NCBI GenBank assembly: GCA_002292365.1
Contig: DBBU01000040.1
Span: 1-48,764 of the forward strand
Length of the DNA stretch: 48,764 nt
Direction: 5' to 3'
From: Flammeovirgaceae bacterium UBA976
Lineage (GTDB): Bacteria > Bacteroidota > Bacteroidia > Cytophagales > Cyclobacteriaceae
Positions 37,406 through 44,339 of the stretch are shown here, piece by piece (the stretch's first letter is position 1; the number at the start of each line of letters is the position of its first letter). The notes below the pieces were generated by a model that saw only the letters and a list, made by a program, of their open reading frames with translations, was not told the origin of the DNA and did not search any database. A program made the position numbers and the translations under genes.

Positions 37406-39233
37406 GATTTTGCGTATTGGAGGCGCCTGCCTTAACCAAATTCCAATGGATTGGGACCATAATTTGAAAAACATTAAAGATGTCTTTCAAGAAGCTCAAA
37501 AAAATAACATTGAGCTGTTGTGTCTTCCCGAACTCTGTATTACCGGATATGGCTGTGAAGACATGTTTTTAAGTACCTGGCTTTGTGAGACCGCACAGGC
37601 CAAATTGATTGAACTCCTCCCTTTCACCTCGGACCTCACTACCTCTCTCGGTTTACCTGTTCGATTTGAAGGGCAAATCTATAACTGTATTACGATTATT
37701 GAAAATGAGAAAATTCTGGGTGTTTATGCCAAACATAATTTAGCAAATGACGGCATTCACTATGAAAAAAGATGGTTTTCCTCTTGGCCATACCATAAAA
37801 TAGAAACTTTCAATGTTGCTGGACAATCTGTTAAGATCGGTGCTATTTCCTTAGAAACAAAAAATATAAAGATTGGATTTGAAATTTGTGAAGATGCTTG
37901 GCAAGAAGATCGTCCCGCCAATCATTTAGCCATCCAAGGGATTGAACTCATACTCAATCCAAGCGCTAGCCATTTTGCTTTCGAAAAAGAAAAATACAGA
38001 GAACAACTGGTGGTCTCTAGTTCAAAAAAATTCAATTGTACCTACCTTTATACCAATCTCCTTGGCAATGAAGCCGGTAGAATGATTTATGATGGTGATA
38101 TTTTAATTGCTCAAAATGGAAATTTGATTGGACATAATACCCGATTTTCCTTCAAACCCTTCAATATACTCTATTGCGAAGTGGACTTTGATAGCCAGAC
38201 TTCCTCCACAAATATAAAGAAAGATTATACGAGCAAACTCGAAGAAATGAGTCAGGCACTGCCCTTAGCCCTTTTTGATTACTTGATAAAAAGTAAAAAT
38301 AAAGGGTTTGTACTCTCCTTGAGTGGGGGCGCTGATTCGAGCACTATTGCCATCATGATACTTAGAATGGTGGAATTGGCCATTCAAGAATTAGGAATTG
38401 CAACGGTAATAAGAAGACTAAAGCTTCCTGTCGACTTAAAAAGTATCAAAGAAATAATGGCTTCAATAATGGTTACTGCTTATCAAGGTACTCTAAACTC
38501 CTCTGCAGAAACCGCAGCCTCCGCACGGAAATTAGCTGAGTTCATAGGTGCTACCCATTATGAGTGGAACATTGATAACCAGGTAAAGGGATATTGCGAT
38601 ACCATTGAGGAAGTCATTGGGAGAAAACTCACTTGGGATCAAGATGACATCACCCTACAAAATATCCAAGCTCGAAGTAGATCTCCCATCATTTGGATGT
38701 TGGCAAATATCAATCATTCCCTATTACTGACCACCTCCAATAGAAGCGAAGGTGATGTGGGCTATACGACTATGGACGGTGATACCAGCGGAAGTATCTC
38801 ACCTATTGCTGCGATAGATAAGTATTTTATTATGGAGTGGCTCAAATATGCCGAAACTACCTTAAAATATACGGGATTAAGTCACGTAAACAACCTTACT
38901 CCCACGGCAGAACTGAGACCTCTAAATAAAAAACAAGAAGATGAAACAGATCTTATGCCTTTCAAAGTTTTAGTAGAAATTGAACGATGGGCGATCCAAC
39001 ATAAATATTCTCCCACCATGATCTACGAAAAAATGAAGCCAGCATACGGGGCAGATACTAAAAGTTGGATCAAGAAATTTTTTAGACTTTGGTCTATTAA
39101 TCAATGGAAAAGAGAACGACTAGCGCCAAGCTTTCACATGGATGCCTTTAATGTAGATCCAAGAACTTGGTGTAGATTCCCCATCTTATCCAGTGGATTC
39201 AAAGAAGAATTGGATAAACTGGACAAAATATGA
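37398..39233 (+). CDS. nadE: Glutamine-dependent NAD+ synthetase
   Basis: Amidates nicotinic acid adenine dinucleotide using ammonia from glutamine. 611 aa with an N-terminal nitrilase-type amidase (about 1-270: Glu in LCLPELCITGYGCEDM, Lys in YAKHNLANDG, Cys in IGFEICEDAW) and a C-terminal synthetase with the PP-loop LSLSGGADSSTIAIM, then LLTTSNRSEGDVGYTTMDGD. It begins inside the end of rnc, so it belongs to the acpP operon. The usual ~540 or ~640-aa subclasses bracket its length. Confidence 0.96.
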   Translation: MSRILRIGGACLNQIPMDWDHNLKNIKDVFQEAQKNNIELLCLPELCITGYGCEDMFLSTWLCETAQAKLIELLPFTSDLTTSLGLPVRFEGQIYNCITIIENEKILGVYAKHNLANDGIHYEKRWFSSWPYHKIETFNVAGQSVKIGAISLETKNIKIGFEICEDAWQEDRPANHLAIQGIELILNPSASHFAFEKEKYREQLVVSSSKKFNCTYLYTNLLGNEAGRMIYDGDILIAQNGNLIGHNTRFSFKPFNILYCEVDFDSQTSSTNIKKDYTSKLEEMSQALPLALFDYLIKSKNKGFVLSLSGGADSSTIAIMILRMVELAIQELGIATVIRRLKLPVDLKSIKEIMASIMVTAYQGTLNSSAETAASARKLAEFIGATHYEWNIDNQVKGYCDTIEEVIGRKLTWDQDDITLQNIQARSRSPIIWMLANINHSLLLTTSNRSEGDVGYTTMDGDTSGSISPIAAIDKYFIMEWLKYAETTLKYTGLSHVNNLTPTAELRPLNKKQEDETDLMPFKVLVEIERWAIQHKYSPTMIYEKMKPAYGADTKSWIKKFFRLWSINQWKRERLAPSFHMDAFNVDPRTWCRFPILSSGFKEELDKLDKI

Positions 39234-39235
39234 TT

Positions 39236-39457
39236 CTAAGGAACAGGATCGTGCCCACTCCGCCCCCAAGGATGACAATCAGAGAACCTTTGGGCAGCTA
39301 AAAATAATCCTTTGAATGCTCCATGCTTTATAATGGCCTCTTTGGCATAATAAGAACATGTTGGGGTAAACCTGCAGGAACTTGATAAAAATGGAGAAAT
39401 GCTGAGTTGATAGATAACAATGGGCAGGGTCAACAACTTGCGAAAAAACATTTTCAT
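39236..39457 (-). CDS. yidD: Membrane protein insertion efficiency factor YidD
   Basis: 73 aa. Small membrane-associated protein that helps YidC-dependent insertion. Family signature: LPIVIYQLSISPFL, RFTPTCSYYAKEAI and CHPWGRSGHDPVP with the three conserved Cys. It converges on nadE with a two-base gap and diverges from the BamA-like gene. A 61-codon frame on the same strand is a shadow. Confidence 0.95.
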   Translation of the reverse strand: MKMFFRKLLTLPIVIYQLSISPFLSSSCRFTPTCSYYAKEAIIKHGAFKGLFLAAQRFSDCHPWGRSGHDPVP

Positions 39458-39479
39458 GACACAATACTAGATAATTGAT

Positions 39480-39510
39480 TTGGTCTAACCAATAATTTTA
39501 GTTCTGTTTG
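39480..39510 (+). promoter_or_regulatory. Candidate promoter of the BamA-like gene
   Basis: TTTG with TTG at 39480-39482, a 20-base spacer, and TCTGTTTG at 39503-39510, one mismatch to TAnnTTTG. The TTG start codon lies 40 bases downstream. Confidence 0.45.
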
Positions 39511-39550
39511 CGTTCTTAATTGAATAGATACTAAGTTAGAAGATACCAGC

Positions 39551-40972
39551 TTGAATAATAATCTCTATTTACCCATTTTTATTTTTATCCTTTCAATCCT
39601 AAATTTGAAAGCTCAAAATGCATCTGATCTTTCTATGGATGACTCACTATTAAGGGTCGATGAGATTTTTATTTTAGGAAATAAAAAGACCAAAGAACAA
39701 ATTATTCTTAGAGAAATGAGTTTAAAAAAGGGAATTTTTAGCACGCTCGATAATATCAAAAAAAGTATTGAATTAGATAAAATAAACATCATCAATACCA
39801 ATTTATTCAATACAGTCTCTATTGATATTTTAGAAGACTCTGAAAAAGCATCGATCAATATTTTTGTTCAAGTTGATGAGCGATGGTATTTTTTCCCCAC
39901 ACCGTTGTTAGATATAGCTGATCGAAATTTGATGGATTGGCTGATCAATAGAGAAGGTGATGTCAACCGTTTTAATTACGGTTTGAGACTTACTCAGTAT
40001 AACCTTGGAGGTCAAAATCAAACCTTGAAATTCATAGGAAAAGTAGGTTTTGAAAGAAATTTACTTATTGATTATATGATCCCTTTCATTGATAAAGACC
40101 AAAAACATGGTTTAAGATTTACCTATTCTTACAACGAAAGTGAGAATGCCTCTTTCATAACCAAAGATCATGTACCTGATTTTTTTGATTCGGATATCAT
40201 CAATAAAAACCAATATTTTGCTTCGACCAGTTATACCTATCGCCCCTCCTTTTACAATTTTCATCAAATCAGTTTGAGCTATCTGTATAGCGAAATATCT
40301 GATACTGTTCTGCGCTTAAATCCTAATTATCATTTCAATCAAGAAAAAAAACAATCCTATTTTGGATTGAGTTATAATTTTATAAGTGATCATCGAAATA
40401 ACAAACGTTTTGCTACTTCAGGAACATTTTTACAAGCTTCTCTTGAAACCATTGGCTTGGGACATCGAGATCAATTTAATATTTCTACGATTAGCCTCAA
40501 ATTCAATAAATACACCCCTCTGAGCGATGACTTTTTTTTAGCTAATGGCATCATTGGACTCCAAACCTTCCCTGAAGAGCAACCTTATTTCAACTATCAA
40601 GGACTCGGATACAATCAAGTCCTGGCGCGGGGTTTTGAATTAGACTTAATCGAAGGTTCTAGTTTTTTACTTCAAAAAAACACATTAAGAAAAAAGATTT
40701 TTGACTGGTCGAAAGACATCCGAAAGGTCATGCCCATCTCCCAATTTGCTCAATTTAGAATGGCCACTTACTTCAAATTCTTTGCTGACTTTGCTTGGGT
40801 AGATAATTATCCTAACTATGAAATCAGCAATAGACTAACCAATCAATTACTTTATAGTTTTGGAGTAGGATTGGACCTCGTTGCAATGTATGACTTGGTC
40901 CTGCGTTTGGAATACTCCTATAATTCTGAAAATGAACGTAATTTTGCTTTAAATATAAAGGCCGACCTTTAG
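39551..40972 (+). CDS. BamA/TamA-family outer-membrane protein with one POTRA domain
   Basis: 473 aa beginning at a TTG (no ATG is available near). Signal peptide ends near LKAQNAS. Residues about 32-112 form a single POTRA domain (VDEIFILGNKKTKEQIILREM, FNTVSIDILEDSEKASINIFVQVDERWYFFPTPL), and the rest is a 16-strand-type barrel rich in alternating aromatic residues, with the Omp85 lid-loop region near GYNQVLARGFELDLIEG. Single-POTRA members of the family act in insertion of outer-membrane proteins or as partner proteins; the true BamA has five POTRAs, so this is an accessory member. It ends by overlapping the convergent MORN-type gene. Confidence 0.82.
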   Translation: MNNNLYLPIFIFILSILNLKAQNASDLSMDDSLLRVDEIFILGNKKTKEQIILREMSLKKGIFSTLDNIKKSIELDKINIINTNLFNTVSIDILEDSEKASINIFVQVDERWYFFPTPLLDIADRNLMDWLINREGDVNRFNYGLRLTQYNLGGQNQTLKFIGKVGFERNLLIDYMIPFIDKDQKHGLRFTYSYNESENASFITKDHVPDFFDSDIINKNQYFASTSYTYRPSFYNFHQISLSYLYSEISDTVLRLNPNYHFNQEKKQSYFGLSYNFISDHRNNKRFATSGTFLQASLETIGLGHRDQFNISTISLKFNKYTPLSDDFFLANGIIGLQTFPEEQPYFNYQGLGYNQVLARGFELDLIEGSSFLLQKNTLRKKIFDWSKDIRKVMPISQFAQFRMATYFKFFADFAWVDNYPNYEISNRLTNQLLYSFGVGLDLVAMYDLVLRLEYSYNSENERNFALNIKADL

Positions 40973-41586
40973 TCAAATTGCTTCCATTTTTTCTTTTTTC
41001 CCTGCCGATTGTATTTATACCAAAGCCCTATTTGTTTTCCCTGATCAAATTCTCCTACGTACTTAAGTTGACCTAATTCATCGTAGTATTGCCACAGACC
41101 TGACTCCAATCCAGAGACCAATGTACCCTCTTGCCAAAGCGCCCCCTCCTCATAAAAGAATTGCCAATGACCAGCGGGGGTTCCTTGCTCGTAATTACCC
41201 CTTCTTTTCAAATTCCCATTGAGATAATAAAATTCCCATGTCCCCGAATACAAATTATTGAGAAACCTTCCTCTCTTCTCTAAGACTCCTGCTTCATGAT
41301 AATAAAACGCAGAATCTTGTAAAGCATCTTGGGCCCAAATCTCAATGGCTTGTAAAGATCCATTAGGGTAATAATACTGCTGCTTTCCATCTAAACTACC
41401 TTCACGATAAACGAATTGTGCACTCAGAGCGCCACTGGCATAATAGAAATTCCAGTCACCAACTCTCTGATTATCAATACTCAGACCTATGGATTTCATC
41501 TCACCAGAATCCTGGTAATAGGTCGTATCCTGAGCAGCAAGTACTAAAGTAACTGACCATATTAATATTGGTAACCTTAAAATCAT
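40969..41586 (-). CDS. Exported MORN-2/YwqK-type repeat protein
   Basis: 205 aa. N-terminal signal peptide (MILRLPILIWSVTLVLAAQD) and then about eight repeats of the form G-x-W-x-(F/Y)-Y-x-x-(N/E)-G-x-L (examples GDWNFYYASGALSAQ, GTWEFYYLNGNLKRRG, GHWQFFYEEGALWQEG, GLWQYYDELGQLKYVG). Such MORN-2 repeats form extended beta sheets; database labels of 'YwqK antitoxin' are inherited and no toxin gene is adjacent. Likely a periplasmic or surface scaffold. The C-terminus is basic (GKKKKWKQ). Confidence 0.8.
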   Translation of the reverse strand: MILRLPILIWSVTLVLAAQDTTYYQDSGEMKSIGLSIDNQRVGDWNFYYASGALSAQFVYREGSLDGKQQYYYPNGSLQAIEIWAQDALQDSAFYYHEAGVLEKRGRFLNNLYSGTWEFYYLNGNLKRRGNYEQGTPAGHWQFFYEEGALWQEGTLVSGLESGLWQYYDELGQLKYVGEFDQGKQIGLWYKYNRQGKKKKWKQFD

Positions 41587-41745
41587 CGTTCACCTAAAGT
41601 TAATGGCATAATACAAACAATAAAATTAATATTTGATAAATGATCTAATTAATAACACTTAGCAAATCAGGCTGTATTAACTGTACTAAATATGATTGAG
41701 TAATTTTCATTTACCGCTATCATATTATTCAAAACCCTACAGAGT

Positions 41746-42430
41746 ATTGGACAAATAGCCAACCTTACTGTAGGCGCACGAAGCCCGGGGATGTCCGGAG
41801 CTTATCTCACATTGAGCGACGGATAGTCTATATTCAACAATATAGGTACCTTGGTTAGCATTGAGCATTCTCAATTTTTTTTTGGGCTGCAAGCGCCCAT
41901 TTGGCCTCTCTGTTTTCAAACGCTCGCGGCAGGCTATGTACATCATTCCGAAAAATATAATTTAGGTGCCGCCATCTTGAAATTTGGGGATCCCTTTTAC
42001 AATGAACAACAAATGCGCATAGGAATAAGTAATAAAATACAAAGATTCTCATTTGCTGGACCTCTAATTATCAACTAGTTTCATGTAGACACTCAACCCA
42101 ACAAGAATCATTTTTGTTTGATTTGGGATGTTTGGCAGATCTCACGACCACTCTACTATTAGGTATGTCCATAAGTAATGCCAACACCTTACGGTATCGA
42201 GAACTGACGACCTGAATTCCTATAACTTTAAAACTAGGCCTCTATTATCATCCGATTATTAGTCTTAAACTAAATGTAGAAGAAGGACAAGCTACATCAC
42301 CAATCATTTATTCAAATTTAGCTTAGAATACGAAGTCATCAAACAAGTTTTAACACCAAAATTCAATCTTTTCAGTAGGTCTGGGTCTATTGATTCAAAA
42401 ATTTACATTTATACACATCTGGCAGGTATC
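41746..42430 (+). pseudogene. Decayed PorV/PorQ-like outer-membrane beta-barrel gene
   Basis: Plus-strand fragments in changing frames join into one recognisable barrel protein: frame 1 GARSPGMSGAYLTLSDG, TAG at 41824, then IFNNIGTLVSIEHSQFFFG and LAAGYVHHSEKYNLGAAI to a TAG at 42076; frame 3 FDLGCLADLTTTLLLG and, after a TGA at 42213, LKLGLYYHPIISLKLNVE; frame 2 EYEVIKQVL; frame 3 FSVGLGLLIQKFTF. The order and spacing match ~300-aa Bacteroidota outer-membrane proteins that begin with GARSxGMGGA and end in such strands (PorV/PorQ-like family). At least three frame changes and several stops show it is dead. The start is lost or unrecognisable upstream of 41746. Confidence 0.7.
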
Positions 42431-42439
42431 TAAAAAAAT

Positions 42440-42790
42440 GGTTATCTGGCCCTTCAAGATGTTATTCTGTGCAAGAAACAGTTTAGTTTCAGCACCTGAA
42501 TCACAATCTTTCATATCCAGTGCTATGCCAAAAGATAATACGCCTTTGAACGAGACGTGCGCTATTGACTTGAAATGCCCGCTTATCAAAGTTCAGGCTT
42601 TCGGAGCTATCTGCTTTTTGAATACAAGATTAATGCTATAATAGTTTTTTGAATCAAGTATGGAAAATTCTATTACCCCCAAGAAGAGGCGGTGGGTACT
42701 GGGCTTGCCCAAACTCAATGACCTCAAAGATCAAGCCTAAGAAGTCAAATTCATATTAAAATGATGAAGGATCTGTTGAATCCCCCTTAG
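42440..42790 (+). pseudogene. Decayed C-terminal fragment of a barrel-ended (helix-hairpin-helix/ComEA-like) protein
   Basis: A single plus-strand frame carries protein-like sequence broken by five in-frame stops before its end: LQDVILCKKQFSFST, TGA 42497, ITIFHIQCYAKR, TAA 42536, YAFERDVRY, TGA 42566, then MPAYQSSGFRSYLLFEYKI, TGA 42650, IKYGKFYYPQEEAVGTG, TGA 42719, PQRSSLRSQIHIKM. The ending resembles the C-terminal strands of large Bacteroidota proteins with N-terminal ComEA-type helix-hairpin-helix repeats, which I recall next to PorV-like genes; this naming is less certain than the fact of decay. Most stops are explained by single transitions from CGA, CAA or TGG. Confidence 0.6.
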
Positions 42791-42879
42791 CAGAGTACTG
42801 AAATAGAAGGGGGATATCGATCTGAGAAAGTAACAATCTAAAATAAACCTGGATGTAGATCAATTCGTAGAAGTAAAAC

Positions 42880-42887
42880 TATATTTG
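42880..42887 (+). promoter_or_regulatory. -7 box before the broken tRNA-Arg
   Basis: TATATTTG fits TAnnTTTG exactly and ends 19 bases before the 5' end of the broken tRNA gene, so its promoter seems to persist. Confidence 0.5.
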
Positions 42888-42906
42888 CACTGAATTTTAT
42901 AATAAT

Positions 42907-42980
42907 GCATCCGTAGTCCAACTGGATAGAATACCAGATTTCGGCTCTGGGGGTTTAGGGTTCGAATCCTCCCTCACTGT
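42907..42980 (+). pseudogene. Broken tRNA-Arg(UCG): authentic 5' half with a mismatched 3' part
   Basis: The D arm, anticodon arm (CCAGA-TTTCGGC-TCTGG, five perfect pairs, anticodon TCG at 42941-42943) and spacing match the intact tRNA-Arg at 43412 base for base in length. The 27-43 pair is C-G here and A-T there, a compensated change that suggests this was once a working gene. Its 5' acceptor strand GCATCCG cannot pair with the local 3' strand CTCACTG (only two of seven pairs) but does pair with TGGATGC at 43619-43625. The local 3' part instead resembles that of the other tRNA with four bases deleted (CCT-CCCTCAC against CCTCTCTCCCTCAC). Confidence 0.75.
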
Positions 42981-43393
42981 GTTTTTATAAATATCTTATA
43001 AAATACAGAAAATCAGATATTTGTATCAATTTTAAATATTTAAAATTCGATTTTATTTAGGTTAAAATATTTCATTCAGAATTTGAACTTATTCTTTTTT
43101 TTCAATTCAGATTACTACAGAAAAATCCATAGGGGAAAAAACCAGGCTCGATATAAATTTCAAAGAGAGCCCCCATTTTTTAAAATCAAACCTTCCACTT
43201 ACAAAATACCTCTTGCGATTTTCCTACTATTGATGTATAGTTGAGATTAGGATGATTATCTAAGGGTAAACAAATAAAATAGGTGGTATTCTATTTAATT
43301 TCCTAATTAAGATGTTGAAACCAGAGGAACATTAATTTTAATAATTTTCGATATTATTTTATGATTATTAGAATTAATAATCACTCTTTTTTC
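42981..43393. other. AT-rich spacer between the two tRNA-Arg loci
   Basis: No gene-like frame. Palindromes noted: TTTTAAATATTTAAAA at 43030-43045 and GATTATTA/TAATAATC at 43363-43370 and 43375-43382, both trivial in AT-rich DNA. No integrase, transposase or insertion-sequence end is visible. Confidence 0.5.
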
Positions 43394-43401
43394 TAATTTT
43401 G
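43394..43401 (+). promoter_or_regulatory. -7 box of tRNA-Arg
   Basis: TAATTTTG fits TAnnTTTG exactly and ends 10 bases before the tRNA. No TTG at the usual upstream distance. Confidence 0.5.
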
Positions 43402-43411
43402 ATATTCAAAC

Positions 43412-43485
43412 GGGGGAGTAGTTCAACTGGATAGAATAACAGATTTCGGCTCTGTTGGTTGGGGGTTCGAATCCTCTCTCCCTCA
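43412..43485 (+). tRNA. tRNA-Arg (anticodon TCG)
   Basis: All four arms fold. Acceptor GGGGGAG with CTCCCTC (one G-T pair), D stem GTTC/GAAT, anticodon stem ACAGA/TCTGT around loop TTTCGGC with anticodon TCG at 43446-43448, T stem GGGGG/CCTCT with loop TTCGAAT, discriminator A at 43485. CCA is not encoded (A followed by CAAA). It reads CGA and, by wobble, other CGN codons. It is followed by a clear terminator. It lies between the two parts of a second tRNA-Arg. Confidence 0.93.
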
Positions 43486-43493
43486 CAAACGTA

Positions 43494-43525
43494 GAACCCA
43501 TAAGGAATTGTGGGTTCAATTTTTT
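43494..43525 (+). terminator. Terminator of tRNA-Arg
   Basis: GAACCCA (43494-43500) and TGGGTTC (43511-43517) form a seven-base-pair stem with a ten-base loop, followed by ATTTTTT. Two smaller hairpins with the same ACCC/GGGT core follow directly (43526-43536 ACCC-AAA-GGGT, and 43549-43558 ACCC-AAC-GGGT), each before T-rich sequence. Confidence 0.85.
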
Positions 43526-43601
43526 ACCCAAAGGGTTTTATTTTAGAACCCAACGGGTCTTAATTGAAATTTTATTCTTTTGAATATCAATGATTTAAGT
43601 G

Positions 43602-43626
43602 TGGGGTTCAAATCCTTCTGGATGCA
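43602..43626 (+). pseudogene. Detached 3' end of the broken tRNA-Arg (T arm and acceptor strand)
   Basis: TGGGG-TTCAAAT-CCTTC gives a T arm with four pairs (two G-T), followed in exact register by TGGATGC and discriminator A. TGGATGC pairs with GCATCCG at 42907-42913 through six Watson-Crick pairs and one G-T pair, so these two pieces appear to be the ends of one former tRNA gene about 650 bases apart. Confidence 0.65.
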
Positions 43627-43805
43627 CAAAAGGTCTTTTTATCTCTCCTTCAAGATTTCCATAGGGTAGTTATCTCTACCTGTCAGCTTAAAAAACTCAA
43701 AAAAAAAAGGAATAATTTCGGATAAAAAAATAAAAAAAATCTTTTTCCATTTGTTAAAAAATCATAAAACCTTCTCACTTTTAGAGGATTGAACAACTGA
43801 AATCA

Positions 43806-43834
43806 TTGGGATTATCCAATTTTTATTAGCTTTG
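43806..43834 (+). promoter_or_regulatory. Promoter of the metal-efflux operon
   Basis: TTG at 43806-43808, an 18-base spacer and TAGCTTTG at 43827-43834 (exact TAnnTTTG). The first gene of the operon starts at 43877. Confidence 0.7.
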
Positions 43835-43876
43835 TATATTAGATAAGGTGTGTATACTAATCGGTAATTAAAAAAT

Positions 43877-44266
43877 ATGCTTAAATCTTTACTATCGCTG
43901 TTATTGTCATTGACCATTCTTTTTGGTTCAATGGGCTTATCAGTGTATAAGCATACCTGCAATCTGTTCAATCAAACAGAGACGACCTTTTTTCAGCCAA
44001 AACCCTGTTGTGAAAGCGCAAATAATAAGGGTTTAGCCATCGATGTAAATTGTTGCAGTTCAGAAGTTTCGCAGTTTGAAATACCTACAGCAGCTTTATC
44101 GTTGGATATTGACCTAACCCAATTTATAAGCCTTTCGGCAATAAAAGAATCTGCGCACCCAACTAGTACTATTGGTGAATACCTACTCCCTATAAAACAA
44201 CCGATTCAAATACCTCCCTTGGTTGAAGAAGATCCTCAATCTTGGAACCAAGTCTATATTATCTAA
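43877..44266 (+). CDS. HYC_CC_PP-type small exported protein
   Basis: 129 aa. N-terminal signal peptide or anchor (MLKSLLSLLLSLTILFGSMG), then the family pattern: SVYKHTC with Cys28 (the family motif is HYC; here HTC), CC at 44-45, a second CC at 59-60, and a PP pair in IQIPPLVEED. Proteins of this type are found in Bacteroidota directly before CusA/CzcA efflux genes, and the Cys/His pairs suggest periplasmic binding of copper or a similar soft metal; the activity is not established. It lies 73 bases before the pump gene and shares its promoter. Confidence 0.82.
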   Translation: MLKSLLSLLLSLTILFGSMGLSVYKHTCNLFNQTETTFFQPKPCCESANNKGLAIDVNCCSSEVSQFEIPTAALSLDIDLTQFISLSAIKESAHPTSTIGEYLLPIKQPIQIPPLVEEDPQSWNQVYII

Positions 44267-44339
44267 ACCCATAGTCTTAGGATTCGTCCTGATTGCAATT
44301 TTTCTATTGCCAGTTGCCTTAAAATAACTGAACCCAACT

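Noticed and set aside
40969..41586. Toxin-antitoxin module from the YwqK-type protein
   Set aside because: The label is inherited from distant database names; the protein has a signal peptide and MORN-type repeats and no toxin gene is next to it.
42390..42641. 83-codon plus-strand frame as an intact gene
   Set aside because: Its beginning is the last strand of the decayed barrel gene and it then runs out of frame across the second relic; not a real gene.
42497..42721. Use of TGA as a Trp codon (altered genetic code) to explain relic genes
   Set aside because: TAA and TAG stops also interrupt the same relics, some TGA sites fit Arg or Gly rather than Trp, and intact genes such as nadE end in TGA and use TGG for Trp.
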